Counted from the stretch's first letter, positions 49,392 to 60,267 are shown. The stretch is 64,000 bases of DNA from Dryocola clanedunensis subsp. sulfonylureivorans (GCF_016756775.1 NZ_JAERMU010000009.1:62001-126000), one strand, 5' to 3'. Notes: a model not told the origin generated them from the letters alone. Numbers and translations: made by a program.

Positions 49392-51551
49392 TTAGCGCTT
49401 AAGCACGTAGCTCCAGACCTGTTTACGGCCGTCGCATTCGCGGATGTACACACCCTGTAATTCCGGAGCAAAGCCCGGCAGCTGATTGATGCCGTCTTCC
49501 AGCGCCTGGAAGTAACGCTGCACCGCGCCGCCCCAGATTTCGCCCGGGACCACGCACAGCACGCCCGGCGGGTAAGGAAGCGCACCTTCAGCCGCAATCC
49601 GGCCTTCCACTTCGCTCAGCGGCACCAGATCCACCTCACCACGAACAAAGGCGATGTTGGCCTGCTGGGCGTTCATCACCACGCGTGGGAAATGCGCCTG
49701 ACGGAACATCTCTTTTTGCAGCTGTTTTACGTTATGGCTGGCATAAAGGTTGTGCATTTCCTGGCAGAGCTGACGCAGCGTGTAGCCTTCATAGCGCTGC
49801 TGATGCTGGCTATAGAATGATGGCAGAACGTCAGCGAGCGGCGCGTCGGTTTCCAGAAGCTGTTCAAAGCGCACCAGATGCGCCACCAGGTGCTGCATCT
49901 TGGCCATGTCTTCTGCCGGGGTCAGCAGGAAGAGGATGGAGTTCAGATCGCATTTTTCCGGGACGATGCTGTTCTCGCGCAGGTAGTTCGCCAGAATAGT
50001 CGCCGGTACGCCGAAGTCTTCGTATTCGCCGGTCTGCGCGTCGATGCCCGGAGTGGTGAGCAGCAGCTTGCAGGGATCGACAAAGTATTGATGCTCGGCG
50101 TAGCCTTCAAAGGTGTGCCAGCGTTCGCCAGGAATGAAATTGAAGAAGCGCAGATCGTTAGCAATTACCGGCGTGTCAAACGACTCCCACGGCTGGCCAT
50201 CGACGGTAGCCGGAACGAACGGACGCAGATATTTGCAGTTTTTCAGCAGCAGCTTGCGGGTATCAATCCCGGTTTCAACGCAGCGCATCCACATGCGCTT
50301 ACCGCTTTCCCCTTCATGCATACGGGCGTTGACGTCGAGCGCCGCAAACAGCGGATAGAACGGGCTGGTGGAGGCGTGCATCATAAAGGCATTGTTCATG
50401 CGCTTATGGTTAACGTAGCGGGCCTGGCCTTTGATATGGCTGTCTTTTTTATGGATTTGCGACGTCTGCGAGAAGCCTGCCTGCTGCTTATGCACGGACT
50501 GGGTGACGATAATCCCCGGATCGTTAGCCGTCAGCTCCAGCAGCAGCGGCGAACAGTCAGCCATCATTGGAATAAACTGCTCGTAGCCGACCCAGGCGGA
50601 ATCAAACAGAATGTAGTCGCAAAGATGACCAATTTTATCCACCACCTGGCGGGCGTTATAGATGGTGCCGTCGTAGGTGCCGAGCTGGATAATCGCCAGG
50701 CGGAACGGGCGTTTTTCCCCGATACGGTTTGGGGCAACCTGCTCAATCTGCTCGCGTAAATAGCGCTCTTCGAAGCAGTGGGCGTCAATCCCGCCGATGA
50801 AGCCGTACGGGTTGCGGGCCGTCTCCAGATAAACCGGCGTGGCGCCTGCCTGAATTAACGCACCGTGGTGGTTTGATTTATGGTTGTTACGGTCAAACAG
50901 AACTAGATCCCCTGGAGTGAGCAGGGCGTTTAAAACGACTTTATTTGAGGACGACGTTCCGTTTAGCACGAAATAGGTTTTGTCGGCGTTAAAAACTTTT
51001 GCAGCATGCTGCTGCGCGGTGCTCGGCGCACCTTCATGAATAAGCAAATCACCCATTGAAACGTCGGCATTACATAAATCAGAGCGGAATAATGTTTCGC
51101 CAAAGTATTCAACGAACTGGTTGCCGGTTGGGTGCTGGCGGAAAAATTGTCCGCCCTGGTGTCCGGGACAATCGAAAGCGCTGTTTCCCTGGCCAACGTA
51201 ATCTACCATCGCATCAAAAAATGGTGGCAGGAGGTTTTTTTCATATTTTACGGCAGCTGCTTCTAGCTGGCGGCCATAATAATCGGCCTGGGTTTCGCTT
51301 TTTTCGAAGACGCCGGTAATACGGGTTAAATACTCGGCCGGGATGATTTCATTTTCAAGCGTCGCAACAAAAATGGGTAAACCGAAGCCGGTCAGCTCCA
51401 CTTCCTCAAGCATTCCGCTGTGCAGGTCTGGCACAGACAGCACGACAGCAGCAACATCGACAAAGTCGGTCGCCAGTAAATTAGCGACTTCGCGGGTAGT
51501 AGTAAAACAGTCAGGGCAGGTACGGTTTAACGCAATTTTTAAAGATTTCAT
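49392..51551 (-). CDS. speF: Inducible ornithine decarboxylase SpeF
   Basis: PLP enzyme making putrescine from ornithine at low pH. It has 719 residues, about 13 fewer than E. coli SpeF; the C-terminus stops at VWSYVLKR. It has an N-terminal wing domain, then the fold-type I catalytic core with the Schiff-base lysine in TQSVHKQQAGFSQ near 355 and the PLP contacts DCPGHQGG and DSAWVGYE. Translation and transcription are expected to depend on the speFL leader 276 bases upstream. Confidence 0.97.
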   Translation of the reverse strand: MKSLKIALNRTCPDCFTTTREVANLLATDFVDVAAVVLSVPDLHSGMLEEVELTGFGLPIFVATLENEIIPAEYLTRITGVFEKSETQADYYGRQLEAAAVKYEKNLLPPFFDAMVDYVGQGNSAFDCPGHQGGQFFRQHPTGNQFVEYFGETLFRSDLCNADVSMGDLLIHEGAPSTAQQHAAKVFNADKTYFVLNGTSSSNKVVLNALLTPGDLVLFDRNNHKSNHHGALIQAGATPVYLETARNPYGFIGGIDAHCFEERYLREQIEQVAPNRIGEKRPFRLAIIQLGTYDGTIYNARQVVDKIGHLCDYILFDSAWVGYEQFIPMMADCSPLLLELTANDPGIIVTQSVHKQQAGFSQTSQIHKKDSHIKGQARYVNHKRMNNAFMMHASTSPFYPLFAALDVNARMHEGESGKRMWMRCVETGIDTRKLLLKNCKYLRPFVPATVDGQPWESFDTPVIANDLRFFNFIPGERWHTFEGYAEHQYFVDPCKLLLTTPGIDAQTGEYEDFGVPATILANYLRENSIVPEKCDLNSILFLLTPAEDMAKMQHLVAHLVRFEQLLETDAPLADVLPSFYSQHQQRYEGYTLRQLCQEMHNLYASHNVKQLQKEMFRQAHFPRVVMNAQQANIAFVRGEVDLVPLSEVEGRIAAEGALPYPPGVLCVVPGEIWGGAVQRYFQALEDGINQLPGFAPELQGVYIRECDGRKQVWSYVLKR

Positions 51552-51826
51552 GGCGTAGCCTATATTTCAGATAGCACTTCTCTTCAGCATTCAAAATATA
51601 TGAAAACTGTTTATGGTTGGAAAAATGACAACGCGGTTCCGATGGTCATTAATAATGATCGTGGCGATTGTCTTTTTTAGATAATAAAAAACCGTCGGTC
51701 CAGCAACCGAAATTAATTGGTTTTAAATTATTGCGGACAGCGTCGGGCGCAGGTAAATAACTAAACCTATAAAGAGTCAGGCAGGTAGATATAATTGCGC
51801 TAACGCGATGTCAGCTATCTGAGGGA
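51552..51826 (-). promoter_or_regulatory. speFL-speF intercistronic regulatory RNA
   Basis: No gene is seen in these 275 bases. In E. coli and Salmonella this stretch contains the Rho-loading and base-pairing elements through which ribosome arrest on speFL turns on speF. AT-rich, potentially structured sequence is present here, but I could not assign individual stems with confidence. Confidence 0.5.
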
Positions 51827-51931
51827 CTAGCGGGCGTTGAAGAAATGGAAGTCAAAGCAGCTTCGGTGGGTAACCATCATAATATGCGTCGTACGCCGGA
51901 TATGCGGCATGACGCGATTGTTGTTTTCCAT
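51827..51931 (-). CDS. speFL: Ornithine-sensing leader peptide SpeFL
   Basis: 34-codon leader peptide beginning MENNNRVMP and ending FHFFNAR, then TAG. Ribosomes translating E. coli SpeFL stall in the presence of ornithine and so induce speF. The ornithine sensor HIRRTTH is intact at residues 10-16 and the C-terminal Phe-rich effector segment (CFDFHFFNAR) is conserved, while residues 18-25 differ. AAGGA lies eight bases before the ATG. It is too short for routine ORF calling. Confidence 0.92.
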   Translation of the reverse strand: MENNNRVMPHIRRTTHIMMVTHRSCFDFHFFNAR

Positions 51932-52157
51932 CAGGGTTTTTCCTTTTATGTAAAGGTGACGCCATTTTATCTGGCGGCAACCCTTTAACTGTGATGGAAA
52001 TCACGAAATTTTGCGGGATTCAGAAATAAATAGTCATTTAGCATGCATAGCTTAGTGAATAAATTTGCATACCTGACAATTGTTGGTGGATTTGTGTGGC
52101 GGTTGTTAAATGTTCTGGATAAACACTCTACCGACTTGTTATTTCGGCAGATCGTCG
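51932..52157. other. speFL promoter / kdpE 3' flank, no gene seen
   Basis: 226 bases between the kdpE stop and speFL, both on the minus strand. The part near 52020-52130 is AT-rich (GCATGCATAGCTTAGTG, AATAAATTTGC) and should carry the speFL-speF-potE promoter. No clear kdpE terminator hairpin was found. Confidence 0.5.
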
Positions 52158-52835
52158 TCAAAGCATAAAGCGGTAGCCGATGCCCGTTTCGGTTAACAGG
52201 TGGGTAGGACGAGCGGGATCGTTTTCCAGCTTCTGGCGCAGGTGGCCCATATAGATACGCAGGTAGTGGCTGTGCTCAACCGCGTTCGGCCCCCATACCT
52301 GGTTAAGCAGCTGGCGCTGGGTCAGCACTTTGCCGTGATTATTCAGCAGCACCGCCAGCAGGCGAAACTCGATGGGGGTGAGGTGAATCTCTTCGCCGCC
52401 ACGGGTAATGCGCCGGGCGGCCAGGTCCACGGTAATGGTCGAAAACTGATAAACCGGATCGGGCTGGGCGAGGCTGGCATGACGACGCAGCGCCACGCGC
52501 AGGCGGGCCTGAAGCTCGCCGATGCCGAAGGGCTTACTCAGGAAATCGTCGGCCCCCGCGTCCAGGGCGGCAATTTTGTCCGCCTCGTCGCTGCGGGCAG
52601 AAAGCACGATGACCGGCGTCTGGCTCCACTGGCGGAAATCGCGGATAAAATCAATGCCGTCGCCGTCCGGCAGCCCCAGGTCGAGGATCACCAGGTCGGG
52701 CTTGCGGGTCGCGGCTTCCAGCAGCCCGCGCTGCAACGTCTCTGCGTCGTAGACGCGCAGCGACTCGCCTTCCAGCGCGGTGCGCAGAAAGCGGCGGATC
52801 TCTTTTTCATCTTCAACAATCAGTACGGTTATCAC
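52158..52835 (-). CDS. kdpE: Response regulator KdpE
   Basis: OmpR-family transcription factor activating kdpFABC at low potassium. Its 225 residues equal E. coli KdpE. The receiver domain has the acidic pair ED at 9-10, phospho-Asp52 (LDLGLPD) and Lys in LSKPFG near 101. The C-terminal winged helix contains LTPIEFRLLAVLLNNHGKVL. It overlaps the kdpD stop by four bases. Confidence 0.98.
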   Translation of the reverse strand: MITVLIVEDEKEIRRFLRTALEGESLRVYDAETLQRGLLEAATRKPDLVILDLGLPDGDGIDFIRDFRQWSQTPVIVLSARSDEADKIAALDAGADDFLSKPFGIGELQARLRVALRRHASLAQPDPVYQFSTITVDLAARRITRGGEEIHLTPIEFRLLAVLLNNHGKVLTQRQLLNQVWGPNAVEHSHYLRIYMGHLRQKLENDPARPTHLLTETGIGYRFML

Positions 52836-55519
52836 AGCGCCTCGTTAAATTCTTCCAGCTCGGGTGGCGGAGGAAGAGGGAGCAGCACGTGGAAACTGGC
52901 TCCGCCTTCAGGGCGGTTTACGGCATAGATTTCCCCGCCGTGAACCTCGACAATCGCCTGGCAGATAGCCAGCCCCAGCCCTACGCCGGGGATTGCAGAT
53001 TCTTTAGTGCCCCGGGCGAATTTAGCAAAGATAGACTGCTCCTGGCCAGCCGGAATACCTGGGCCGCTGTCCCAGACCTCCAGATCCAGCCGGTCGCTGC
53101 TTTCCCGCGCGCGGATGCCGATGTCGGCTTTATGCCCGGCATACTTCACCGCATTCTCGAGCAGATTGATCAGCACGCGCTCAAACAGCGGCCCGTCTAC
53201 GTGGATCAGCATCAGCGGATCCGGCAGCGACAGCCTGATTTGCTGTCCTCCCAAACCCGGCTCAAGCATCTTCAGCGCGCTGCCGACAACTTCCTCCAGC
53301 GTCAGCCACTCTTTGCGCAGGCGGAAGCCGCCGGACTGGATGCGGGCCATATCCAGCAGGTTATTAACCAGCCGGGTCGTGTTCAGGACGTGCTGGCGGA
53401 TCTCGTTGGCCTGGGGCGCATGCTTTGAACCTTCCGATGCCAGATCGAGCGTTAAAATTTCGGCCTGCCCAAACAGCACGGTGAGCGGGGTACGCAGGTC
53501 GTGAGAAAGCGCCGCCAGCAGCGAGTTGCGCAGCTGTTCGTGTTCGCTGGATAAGCGGGCCTGCTCTTCACTTGCGGTAAGCTGTAGCCGCTCCAGCGCG
53601 GTTGCCACCAGCAGCGTGAAGGTTTCCAGCAGGCGCTGCTGTTCCGGGATCATCAGCTGGCGGAGGTTGTTTGGCTCAACCACCAGCAGCCCCAGCGTTT
53701 TTTCCGGCGTGCGCAACGGCAGAATTTGATAAGGCACGCCGGGCAGGGTATCCGTCCCGGCCCCGGCCGGCTGGCCTTTATCAAAGCTCCAGCGGGCAAT
53801 GGCCTCGTCCCAGTTGGCAGGCTCCCCCTGCGGGCTGACGAGATGCAGCATGCCCTGGCCGTCCGGCAGCAGCAGCTGGCTGCGGGCGTGGAAGCTGTTA
53901 TTAATAAAGAGCTCGCTGGTGGCGGCTATGGCCTGCGGCGTTCTTTCTGCCGCCAGGGCTTTCGACATTTCGTACAGGTGGCGGGTGCGCTGCTCGCGGT
54001 AGCGGGCAATGCGCGCCTGGTAGCGAACCCCAGCGGTCAGATTGCCGATGATCAGCCCAACGCTGAGCATGACGGCGAACGTCAGAACGTACTGCACGTC
54101 GGAGACGGCAAGCGTGCCGCGCGGGTTAATAAAGAACAGATCAAAGCTGACGACGTTAATCACCGTTGCCAGCACCGACGGCCAGCGCCCGTAAAACAGG
54201 GCCACGACCACGACGCCCAGCAGGTAAATCATCACAAGGTTTGCCGCATCGAAGGCAACAAGCCACTGGTTCGCTATAAAAGTTATTACTGCGCAGAGCA
54301 GAACCGCGAGCGCGCAGCCGCGAAGCTGGACACGCCATTTTTCGGACATGCTACGTGTATCAGGCGCGCGCGGAGCGGCTGGCGCGGGTTTGTCATCCAG
54401 GGCAACAATCACCAGATCGAGATCCGGGGCGCGGTTCGCGAGCTTATCGGCAAAGGATTTACGGCCCCATCCCCGGCGATTGGCCCGGCGGCCAATCACG
54501 ATTTTTCCCAAGTTATGCTCGCGGGCGTAGCGCAGCACGGCCTTTTCTTCTGACGGATCGGCGAGGGTGGCGGTTTCAGCCCCCAGCTCCTGAGCCAGAC
54601 GTAGCGCGCTGAGAATTGCCCTGCGCTGATGTTCCGGTAGCTGGTGGAGCTGCGGCGTTTCCACATAGACGGCGTGCCACACGCTGCCGAGCTTCGCCGC
54701 CAGACGCGCCGCCGTTCGCACCAGCTTTTCATTGCCGGAGCTATGGCCGATGCACAGCAAAATTGCGTCCCTGGTGTGCCAGACTTTTTCCTCGCCCTGA
54801 TTATCCCGCCAGGCGCGCATCTGATCGTCTACGCGGTCAGCCGTGCGGCGCAGAGCAAGTTCGCGCAGGGCAATCAGATTCCCTTTGCGGAAGAAGTGTT
54901 CGATGGCGCGTTCAGCCTGTCCGGCGATATACACCTTGCCTTCGTTCAGGCGCTGGCGCAGGTCGTCCGGAGGCAGGTCGACCAGCACGATTTCATCGGC
55001 AGAATCAAAAATCGGATCGGGCACCGTTTCACGAACCTGGATGCCGGTCACGCCGCCGACGATATCGTTGAGGCTTTCAAGATGCTGCACGTTGACGGTG
55101 GTAAAGACGTCGATACCCGCGTCCAGCAGCTCTTCAACGTCCTGCCAGCGCTTCGGGTGGCGGGAGCCCGGCGCGTTGCTGTGCGCCAGTTCGTCCATCA
55201 GGATTAGGGCTGGATTACGGGCGAGGGCGGCATCAAGATCGAATTCCTGTACCACGCGGTCGCGGTGGCGAATACGTTTCGCGGGTAAAATGCTCAGCCC
55301 CGCTAACAGCGCAGCGGTCTCTTTACGGCCGTGGGTTTCTACCACGCCAGTCAATATATCCAGACCCTGCCCGCGCAGGCGCTGCGCCTCCTGAAGCATG
55401 GCGTAGGTTTTTCCGACGCCCGCACAGGCGCCGAAAAATACTTTCAGCTTGCCGCGCGGGTGGCGGCTCGCCTGCTGCAGCAGTTTGTCCGGGTCGGGGC
55501 GCAGCGGCTCCTCAGTCAT
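52832..55519 (-). CDS. kdpD: Sensor histidine kinase KdpD
   Basis: Potassium/turgor sensor kinase of 895 residues. The N-terminal KdpD domain has a Walker A-like GACAGVGKT at 30-37, then a universal-stress-protein domain (about 250-370). Four transmembrane helices lie at about 400-500, followed by a GAF-like domain. The HisKA helix carries ALSHDLRTPLT (His near 673) and the ATPase domain has the N, G1 and G2 boxes (LLENAVKYA, VWDSGPGIP, GVGLGLAI). It lies ten bases after kdpC. Confidence 0.98.
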   Translation of the reverse strand: MTEEPLRPDPDKLLQQASRHPRGKLKVFFGACAGVGKTYAMLQEAQRLRGQGLDILTGVVETHGRKETAALLAGLSILPAKRIRHRDRVVQEFDLDAALARNPALILMDELAHSNAPGSRHPKRWQDVEELLDAGIDVFTTVNVQHLESLNDIVGGVTGIQVRETVPDPIFDSADEIVLVDLPPDDLRQRLNEGKVYIAGQAERAIEHFFRKGNLIALRELALRRTADRVDDQMRAWRDNQGEEKVWHTRDAILLCIGHSSGNEKLVRTAARLAAKLGSVWHAVYVETPQLHQLPEHQRRAILSALRLAQELGAETATLADPSEEKAVLRYAREHNLGKIVIGRRANRRGWGRKSFADKLANRAPDLDLVIVALDDKPAPAAPRAPDTRSMSEKWRVQLRGCALAVLLCAVITFIANQWLVAFDAANLVMIYLLGVVVVALFYGRWPSVLATVINVVSFDLFFINPRGTLAVSDVQYVLTFAVMLSVGLIIGNLTAGVRYQARIARYREQRTRHLYEMSKALAAERTPQAIAATSELFINNSFHARSQLLLPDGQGMLHLVSPQGEPANWDEAIARWSFDKGQPAGAGTDTLPGVPYQILPLRTPEKTLGLLVVEPNNLRQLMIPEQQRLLETFTLLVATALERLQLTASEEQARLSSEHEQLRNSLLAALSHDLRTPLTVLFGQAEILTLDLASEGSKHAPQANEIRQHVLNTTRLVNNLLDMARIQSGGFRLRKEWLTLEEVVGSALKMLEPGLGGQQIRLSLPDPLMLIHVDGPLFERVLINLLENAVKYAGHKADIGIRARESSDRLDLEVWDSGPGIPAGQEQSIFAKFARGTKESAIPGVGLGLAICQAIVEVHGGEIYAVNRPEGGASFHVLLPLPPPPELEEFNEAL

Positions 55520-55529
55520 GACTTTTCCT

Positions 55530-56105
55530 TTATGGTGCCTGGAGGGCGTCCAGCGCCAGGTTTAGGCGCAACACGTTGACCACCGGCTGGCCGATGTAAT
55601 TGACCAGCGGTGAGGTGGTGTTCTCATCAATCAGCCTGGCAACCTGCTCTACGGGAAGATTGCGTGCTTTTGCCACGCGCTGAATCTGCCACGCTGTAGC
55701 CTGCGGGGAGAGCTGACCGTCCAGACCGCTGGCCGAGGCCGTCACCAGCTCAACCGGCACCGCCGGATCGGCCTGCGGATTGGCGGCGCGTAACGCAGCG
55801 ACGCGTCCGGCGATCTGCTTATCCAGCTCGGGGTTACTGCCCGCCAGGTTGCTGCCGCCGGAGGCCATTGGATTATAAGGGCTTTCTGCGGTGGCAGAAG
55901 GACGGCCCTGAAAATATTTATCCCCGGTAAAGTTCTGCCCAATCAGGCCTGAACCGCGGACCACGCCGGTGTCGATAATCAGCGAGCCGTTCGCCTGCGC
56001 CGGGAACCACCACTGGCCAAGCAGCGTGGTCAGAAGGGGATACAGTCCGCCGGTGATGAGCGTCAGTAAAAGCAATAACAGTATAGCGGGACGAAAGATA
56101 GCCAT
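55530..56105 (-). CDS. kdpC: K+-transporting ATPase chaperone subunit KdpC
   Basis: 191-residue periplasmic-facing subunit with a single N-terminal transmembrane helix (about 7-28). It increases the ATP affinity of KdpFABC. Family motifs are GSxLIGQNF ([19 protein letters not shown]) and the C-terminal [22 protein letters not shown]. It lies 12 bases after kdpB. Confidence 0.97.
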   Translation of the reverse strand: MAIFRPAILLLLLLTLITGGLYPLLTTLLGQWWFPAQANGSLIIDTGVVRGSGLIGQNFTGDKYFQGRPSATAESPYNPMASGGSNLAGSNPELDKQIAGRVAALRAANPQADPAVPVELVTASASGLDGQLSPQATAWQIQRVAKARNLPVEQVARLIDENTTSPLVNYIGQPVVNVLRLNLALDALQAP

Positions 56106-56117
56106 TTGTTTTTCCTC

Positions 56118-58166
56118 TTAAACCAGACCGCAGGCGGTGAGCAGCAGGTCGATAACTTTGATGCCGATGAAGGGCACAATTAACCCCCCCAGGCCGTAGA
56201 TCAGCAGATTGCGGCGCAGCATGGCGGCGGCGCTCAGCGGCTTGTAGCCGATGCCTTTCAGGGCCAGCGGGATCAGGCAGATAATGATCAGGGCGTTGAA
56301 AATCACCGCGCTCAGGATGGCCGAAGTCGGGGAGTGCAGATGCATGATGTTCAGCGCGTTGAGCTGCGGGTAGGTCGCCGCAAACGCAGCCGGAATAATG
56401 GCAAAGTACTTCGCCACGTCGTTGGCGATACTGAAAGTGGTGAGCGAGCCTCGGGTCATCAGCATCTGTTTGCCGATATGCACGACCTCAATAAGCTTGG
56501 TGGGGTTGGAGTCCAGATCCACCATGTTGCCCGCCTCTTTGGCGGCCTGGGTGCCAGAGTTCATGGCAACCGCAACGTCGGCCTGCGCCAGCGCTGGTGC
56601 GTCGTTGGTGCCGTCGCCGGTCATCGCCACCAGACGGCCTTCGGCCTGATACTGACGGATCAGCGCCAGCTTGGCCTCCGGCGTCGCTTCGGCCAGGAAG
56701 TCATCCACGCCAGCTTCGGCAGCAATGGCGGCGGCGGTCAGCCGGTTGTCACCGGTGATCATCACCGTTTTGATCCCCATCTGACGCAGCTGGGCAAAAC
56801 GTTCTTTAATGCCGCCTTTAACGATATCTTTCAGGGCTATTACGCCCATCACGTTCGCACCTTCGGCGACAACAAGCGGCGTCCCGCCCACGCGGGCGAC
56901 ATCTTCCACCAGCTTATCAACCTGCGGCGGGAAGTGGCCGCCGTTGGCCTCGACGTGGCGGCGAATCGCGTCAACCGAACCCTTACGGATCATTCGATCC
57001 TGAATGTTGATGCCGCTCATCCGGGTTTGCGCCGTGAAGGGAACAAAGGTTGCGTGCAGATTCTGGACGTCGCGCTCGCGCAGGTTAAAGCGCTGCTTCG
57101 CCAGAATTACGATGCTGCGGCCTTCTGGCGTTTCATCGGCCAGAGAGGAGAGCTGAGCGGCGTCGGCCAGCGCTTTTTCCTCAATGCCCGGAGCCGGAAG
57201 AAAGTCCGTTGCCTGGCGGTTGCCCAGCGTAATCGTCCCCGTTTTGTCCAGCAGCAGAACATCCACGTCGCCTGCTGCTTCCACCGCGCGTCCGCTGGTG
57301 GCGATAACATTCGCGCCGAGCATGCGGCTCATTCCCGCCACGCCAATGGCGGAAAGCAGGCCGCCGATGGTTGTTGGGATCAGGCAAACCAGCAGCGCTA
57401 CCAGCACGGTGACGCTCACCGCCGTCCCGCCGTACTGCGAGAAAGGATAAAGCGTTGCGGTTGCCAGCAGGAAGACGATGGTCAGCGCGACCAGCAGAAT
57501 TGTCAGCGCGATCTCGTTTGGCGTTTTCCGGCGCTGGGCGCTTTCTACCATCGCAATCATGCGGTCGAGGAAGGTTTCGCCCGGGTTAACGCTGCACTGA
57601 ATTACCAGCCAGTCAGACAGAATGCGTGTACCGCCCGTGACTGAGGCGAAGTCACCGCCGGATTCACGAATAACGGGAGCGGACTCGCCGGTAATAGCGC
57701 TTTCATCCACCGACGCGCCGCCTTCCAGCACTTCGCCGTCGCAGGGGATAATATCGCCCGCTTCCACCAGCACGATGTCGCCTTTGCGCAGGTCGGCGGC
57801 CGGAACGCGGTCCATCTGGGCGTCATGCTTAGGCGCACGAAGTTTACGTGCCCAGCTCTCTTTTTTAACCCCCTTCAGGCTGTTGGCCTGGGCTTTACTG
57901 CGCCCCTCGGCCAGCGCTTCGGCAAAGTTTGCGAACAGCACGGTAAACCACAGCCAAAGGCTGATAGCTGCGGTAAAAAGTGCATTGCCCGGTAGCCTGC
58001 CTGCATACATAGCGATAGCCAGTGCGGTGGTGATAACGCTGCCAATCCAGACGATAAACATCACCGGATTGCGCCACTGGACGGCGGGGGAGAGCTTTTT
58101 GAAAGAATCAATCAGCGCCTGACGAATAAGCGCAGGTTCAAACAGCGCCTGTTGCTTGCGACTCAT
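56118..58166 (-). CDS. kdpB: K+-transporting P-type ATPase subunit KdpB
   Basis: Catalytic P1A-type ATPase of the high-affinity KdpFABC pump. Its 682 residues equal E. coli KdpB. The phosphorylated Asp is in [12 protein letters not shown] near 307, the TGES actuator loop in AITGESAPV near 160 and the hinge [10 protein letters not shown] near 518. It is flanked by kdpA (13 bases) and kdpC. Confidence 0.98.
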   Translation of the reverse strand: MSRKQQALFEPALIRQALIDSFKKLSPAVQWRNPVMFIVWIGSVITTALAIAMYAGRLPGNALFTAAISLWLWFTVLFANFAEALAEGRSKAQANSLKGVKKESWARKLRAPKHDAQMDRVPAADLRKGDIVLVEAGDIIPCDGEVLEGGASVDESAITGESAPVIRESGGDFASVTGGTRILSDWLVIQCSVNPGETFLDRMIAMVESAQRRKTPNEIALTILLVALTIVFLLATATLYPFSQYGGTAVSVTVLVALLVCLIPTTIGGLLSAIGVAGMSRMLGANVIATSGRAVEAAGDVDVLLLDKTGTITLGNRQATDFLPAPGIEEKALADAAQLSSLADETPEGRSIVILAKQRFNLRERDVQNLHATFVPFTAQTRMSGINIQDRMIRKGSVDAIRRHVEANGGHFPPQVDKLVEDVARVGGTPLVVAEGANVMGVIALKDIVKGGIKERFAQLRQMGIKTVMITGDNRLTAAAIAAEAGVDDFLAEATPEAKLALIRQYQAEGRLVAMTGDGTNDAPALAQADVAVAMNSGTQAAKEAGNMVDLDSNPTKLIEVVHIGKQMLMTRGSLTTFSIANDVAKYFAIIPAAFAATYPQLNALNIMHLHSPTSAILSAVIFNALIIICLIPLALKGIGYKPLSAAAMLRRNLLIYGLGGLIVPFIGIKVIDLLLTACGLV

Positions 58167-58179
58167 GGAAGCCTCGTAA

Positions 58180-59868
58180 TCACAAATGCACTAAGGAAAG
58201 ATGTTCCGCGACCGGGCCTAAGGCGAGGGCGGGAATAAAGGTCAGCGCGCCAACCAGCAGCACGGTGCCAATCAGTAAACCGATAAACAGCGGGCCGTGC
58301 GTGGGCAGCGTGCCGACGCCTGCGGACTGGGCTTTTTTCGTCACCAGCGTGCCGGCAATAGCCATCACCGGAACGATCACCGCAAAACGCCCAAACCACA
58401 TGCAGACGGCCAGCAATACGTTCCAGAACGGGGTGTTTGCGCTCAGGCCTGCGAAGGCGCTGCCGTTGTTATTGGCGGCGGATGAGACGGCATAAAGCAC
58501 TTCGCTGAAGCCGTGAATGCCGGGATTCAGCATGCCCGCACGTCCCGCATCGGTCATCATCGCTAAGGCCGTGCCGAGCAGCACCAGGGCAGGGGTGACC
58601 AGAATGGCCAGCGCGGTCATTTTCATCTCCGCAACGTCGATTTTTTTGCCGAGATACTCAGGCGTGCGCCCAATCATCAAACCGGCAATAAAGACCGTCA
58701 GCAAAACGAACAGCAACATGCCGTACAGGCCAGATCCCACACCGCCGAACACCACCTCACCAATCTGCATCAGCCACATTGGGATCATGCCGCCGAGTGC
58801 GGTGAAAGAGTCATGCATGGCGTTGACCGCTCCGCAGGAAGCGGCGGTAGTAATCACCGAGAACAGGCTGCTGACCAGGATGCCAAAGCGGCTCTCTTTG
58901 CCTTCCATGTTGAGGTTGCTGTTTGCGCCCAGCGCGGTGAAGTGCAGGTTACCGCTTGTTTCGGCCCACATTACAACCGCCACGCAGATAACAAAGATGA
59001 TCCCCATTGCCCACAAAATCGCACGGCCCTGGCGCTTATCGCCTACAGCCTCACCAAAGGCAAAGCACAGCGCGGTAGGTATCAGGAAGATCGCCAGCAT
59101 CTGCACGAAGTTGGTCAGCGCGGTTGGGTTTTCAAACGGATGGGAGGAGTTGGCATTGAAGTAGCCACCGCCGTTGGTGCCGAGCATCTTGATCGCTTCC
59201 TGCGAGGCAACCGGGCCCATCGGCAGCACCTGATGCACGCCTTCTACCGTCGTAAATGGCAGATAGTCCGACAGGTTTTGCAGCGTCCCCTGGCTGATAA
59301 AGAACAGGGCAATCAGCAATGAAATTGGCAGCAGGACATACAGCGTGATGCGCGTTAAATCTACCCAGGCGTTACCGAGCGTGGTCATTGAATGGCGGGC
59401 AAAAGCGCGGATCAGGGCAAAAACCACCGCGATGCCGGTGGCGGCAGACAGGAAGTTCTGTACCGTCAGTCCAACCATCTGGCTGAAGTAGCTCAGCGTC
59501 GTTTCACCGCTGTAGGACTGCCAGTTGGTGTTAGAGACAAAGCTCACGGCGGTGTTCAGCGCCAGGTGCCAGGAGAGGCCCGGCAGCCGCTGAGGGTTAA
59601 GCGGTAAATGCCCCTGCATCAGCAAAATTACGAACAGGAGCACGACACCAAAGGCATTAAATGACAGGATCGCCAGCAGATAGCGTTTCCAGCCCATCTC
59701 TTCGGTACTGCTTCTGCCCAGCGCTCCCCACAAGAGGGGCTCCATCCGGCCAACAAACGGTATGGCTTCACCTTCAATCAGGCGAGCAAGCAGCGTGCCC
59801 AGCGGTTTGGCCAGAATAAACAGGATGAGTAAATAACTGGCGATCAGTAAAAATCCAGAGGCAGCCAT
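58180..59868 (-). CDS. kdpA: K+-transporting ATPase channel-like subunit KdpA
   Basis: Potassium-channel-like membrane subunit giving KdpFABC its micromolar K+ affinity. It has 562 residues, about five more than E. coli, with about ten transmembrane helices. The filter segments [37 protein letters not shown] and AANNNGSAF are present. The second reads GGGYF where E. coli has GGGFF, and the third has Asn for Ile. Its ATG shares one base with the kdpF stop (TGATG). Confidence 0.97.
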   Translation of the reverse strand: MAASGFLLIASYLLILFILAKPLGTLLARLIEGEAIPFVGRMEPLLWGALGRSSTEEMGWKRYLLAILSFNAFGVVLLFVILLMQGHLPLNPQRLPGLSWHLALNTAVSFVSNTNWQSYSGETTLSYFSQMVGLTVQNFLSAATGIAVVFALIRAFARHSMTTLGNAWVDLTRITLYVLLPISLLIALFFISQGTLQNLSDYLPFTTVEGVHQVLPMGPVASQEAIKMLGTNGGGYFNANSSHPFENPTALTNFVQMLAIFLIPTALCFAFGEAVGDKRQGRAILWAMGIIFVICVAVVMWAETSGNLHFTALGANSNLNMEGKESRFGILVSSLFSVITTAASCGAVNAMHDSFTALGGMIPMWLMQIGEVVFGGVGSGLYGMLLFVLLTVFIAGLMIGRTPEYLGKKIDVAEMKMTALAILVTPALVLLGTALAMMTDAGRAGMLNPGIHGFSEVLYAVSSAANNNGSAFAGLSANTPFWNVLLAVCMWFGRFAVIVPVMAIAGTLVTKKAQSAGVGTLPTHGPLFIGLLIGTVLLVGALTFIPALALGPVAEHLSLVHL

Positions 59869-59957
59869 CAGAACGCCTCCGCATTAATCAGGGCGTAAAT
59901 CAGGTAGCCCAACAGTACAAACACCAGCACCACGCCAGCAATCAGTCCTGCACTCAC
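59868..59957 (-). CDS. kdpF: KdpF small membrane subunit
   Basis: 29-codon single-helix peptide that stabilises the KdpFABC complex. It starts with GTG (GGAGGTGGATT upstream) and reads [17 protein letters not shown]... ending ALINAEAF, differing from E. coli KdpF at only a few hydrophobic positions. It overlaps kdpA by one base. It is the first gene of kdpFABCDE and too short for routine ORF calls. Confidence 0.95.
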   Translation of the reverse strand: MSAGLIAGVVLVFVLLGYLIYALINAEAF

Positions 59958-60032
59958 AATCCACCTCCAGAGGCGTTAACGATGTGCAGGCAGAGTAAGA
60001 ATTCGGGTGCAAAGATGTCGTAAAAGTCACGT

Positions 60033-60059
60033 GGCAGGGTGTAAAAAAAGTATAAAAAT
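60033..60059 (-). promoter_or_regulatory. KdpE-binding site of the kdp promoter
   Basis: The minus strand reads TTTTTATACTTTTTTTACAC followed by CCTGCC, matching the T-rich KdpE site of E. coli almost base for base. It lies about 75 bases upstream of kdpF. The kdp core promoter should lie between them. Bases 60060-60267 are AT-rich and lead into ybfA with no other gene. Confidence 0.8.
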
Positions 60060-60267
60060 GGCAAAGACCATAATTTAACTAATGATTAGTATTTATTTAA
60101 CTATTGTGTAACTAAATTACGGGCTTAATGTAAATCTCAGCTAAACGAGGCAAATTTAGTGGTCGGATGAGTAGTAAACTTTCAGGCAATGCGATACTAT
60201 TTTAGCCAGATAACAAGTTCTGAATTCCCGACTTAAGCTGTCGGTCACAAAATAAAGGGAGAAGCCT

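Noticed and set aside
56334-57644. 436-codon plus-strand frame opposite kdpB
   Set aside because: Shadow frame; kdpB has all P-type ATPase motifs on the other strand.
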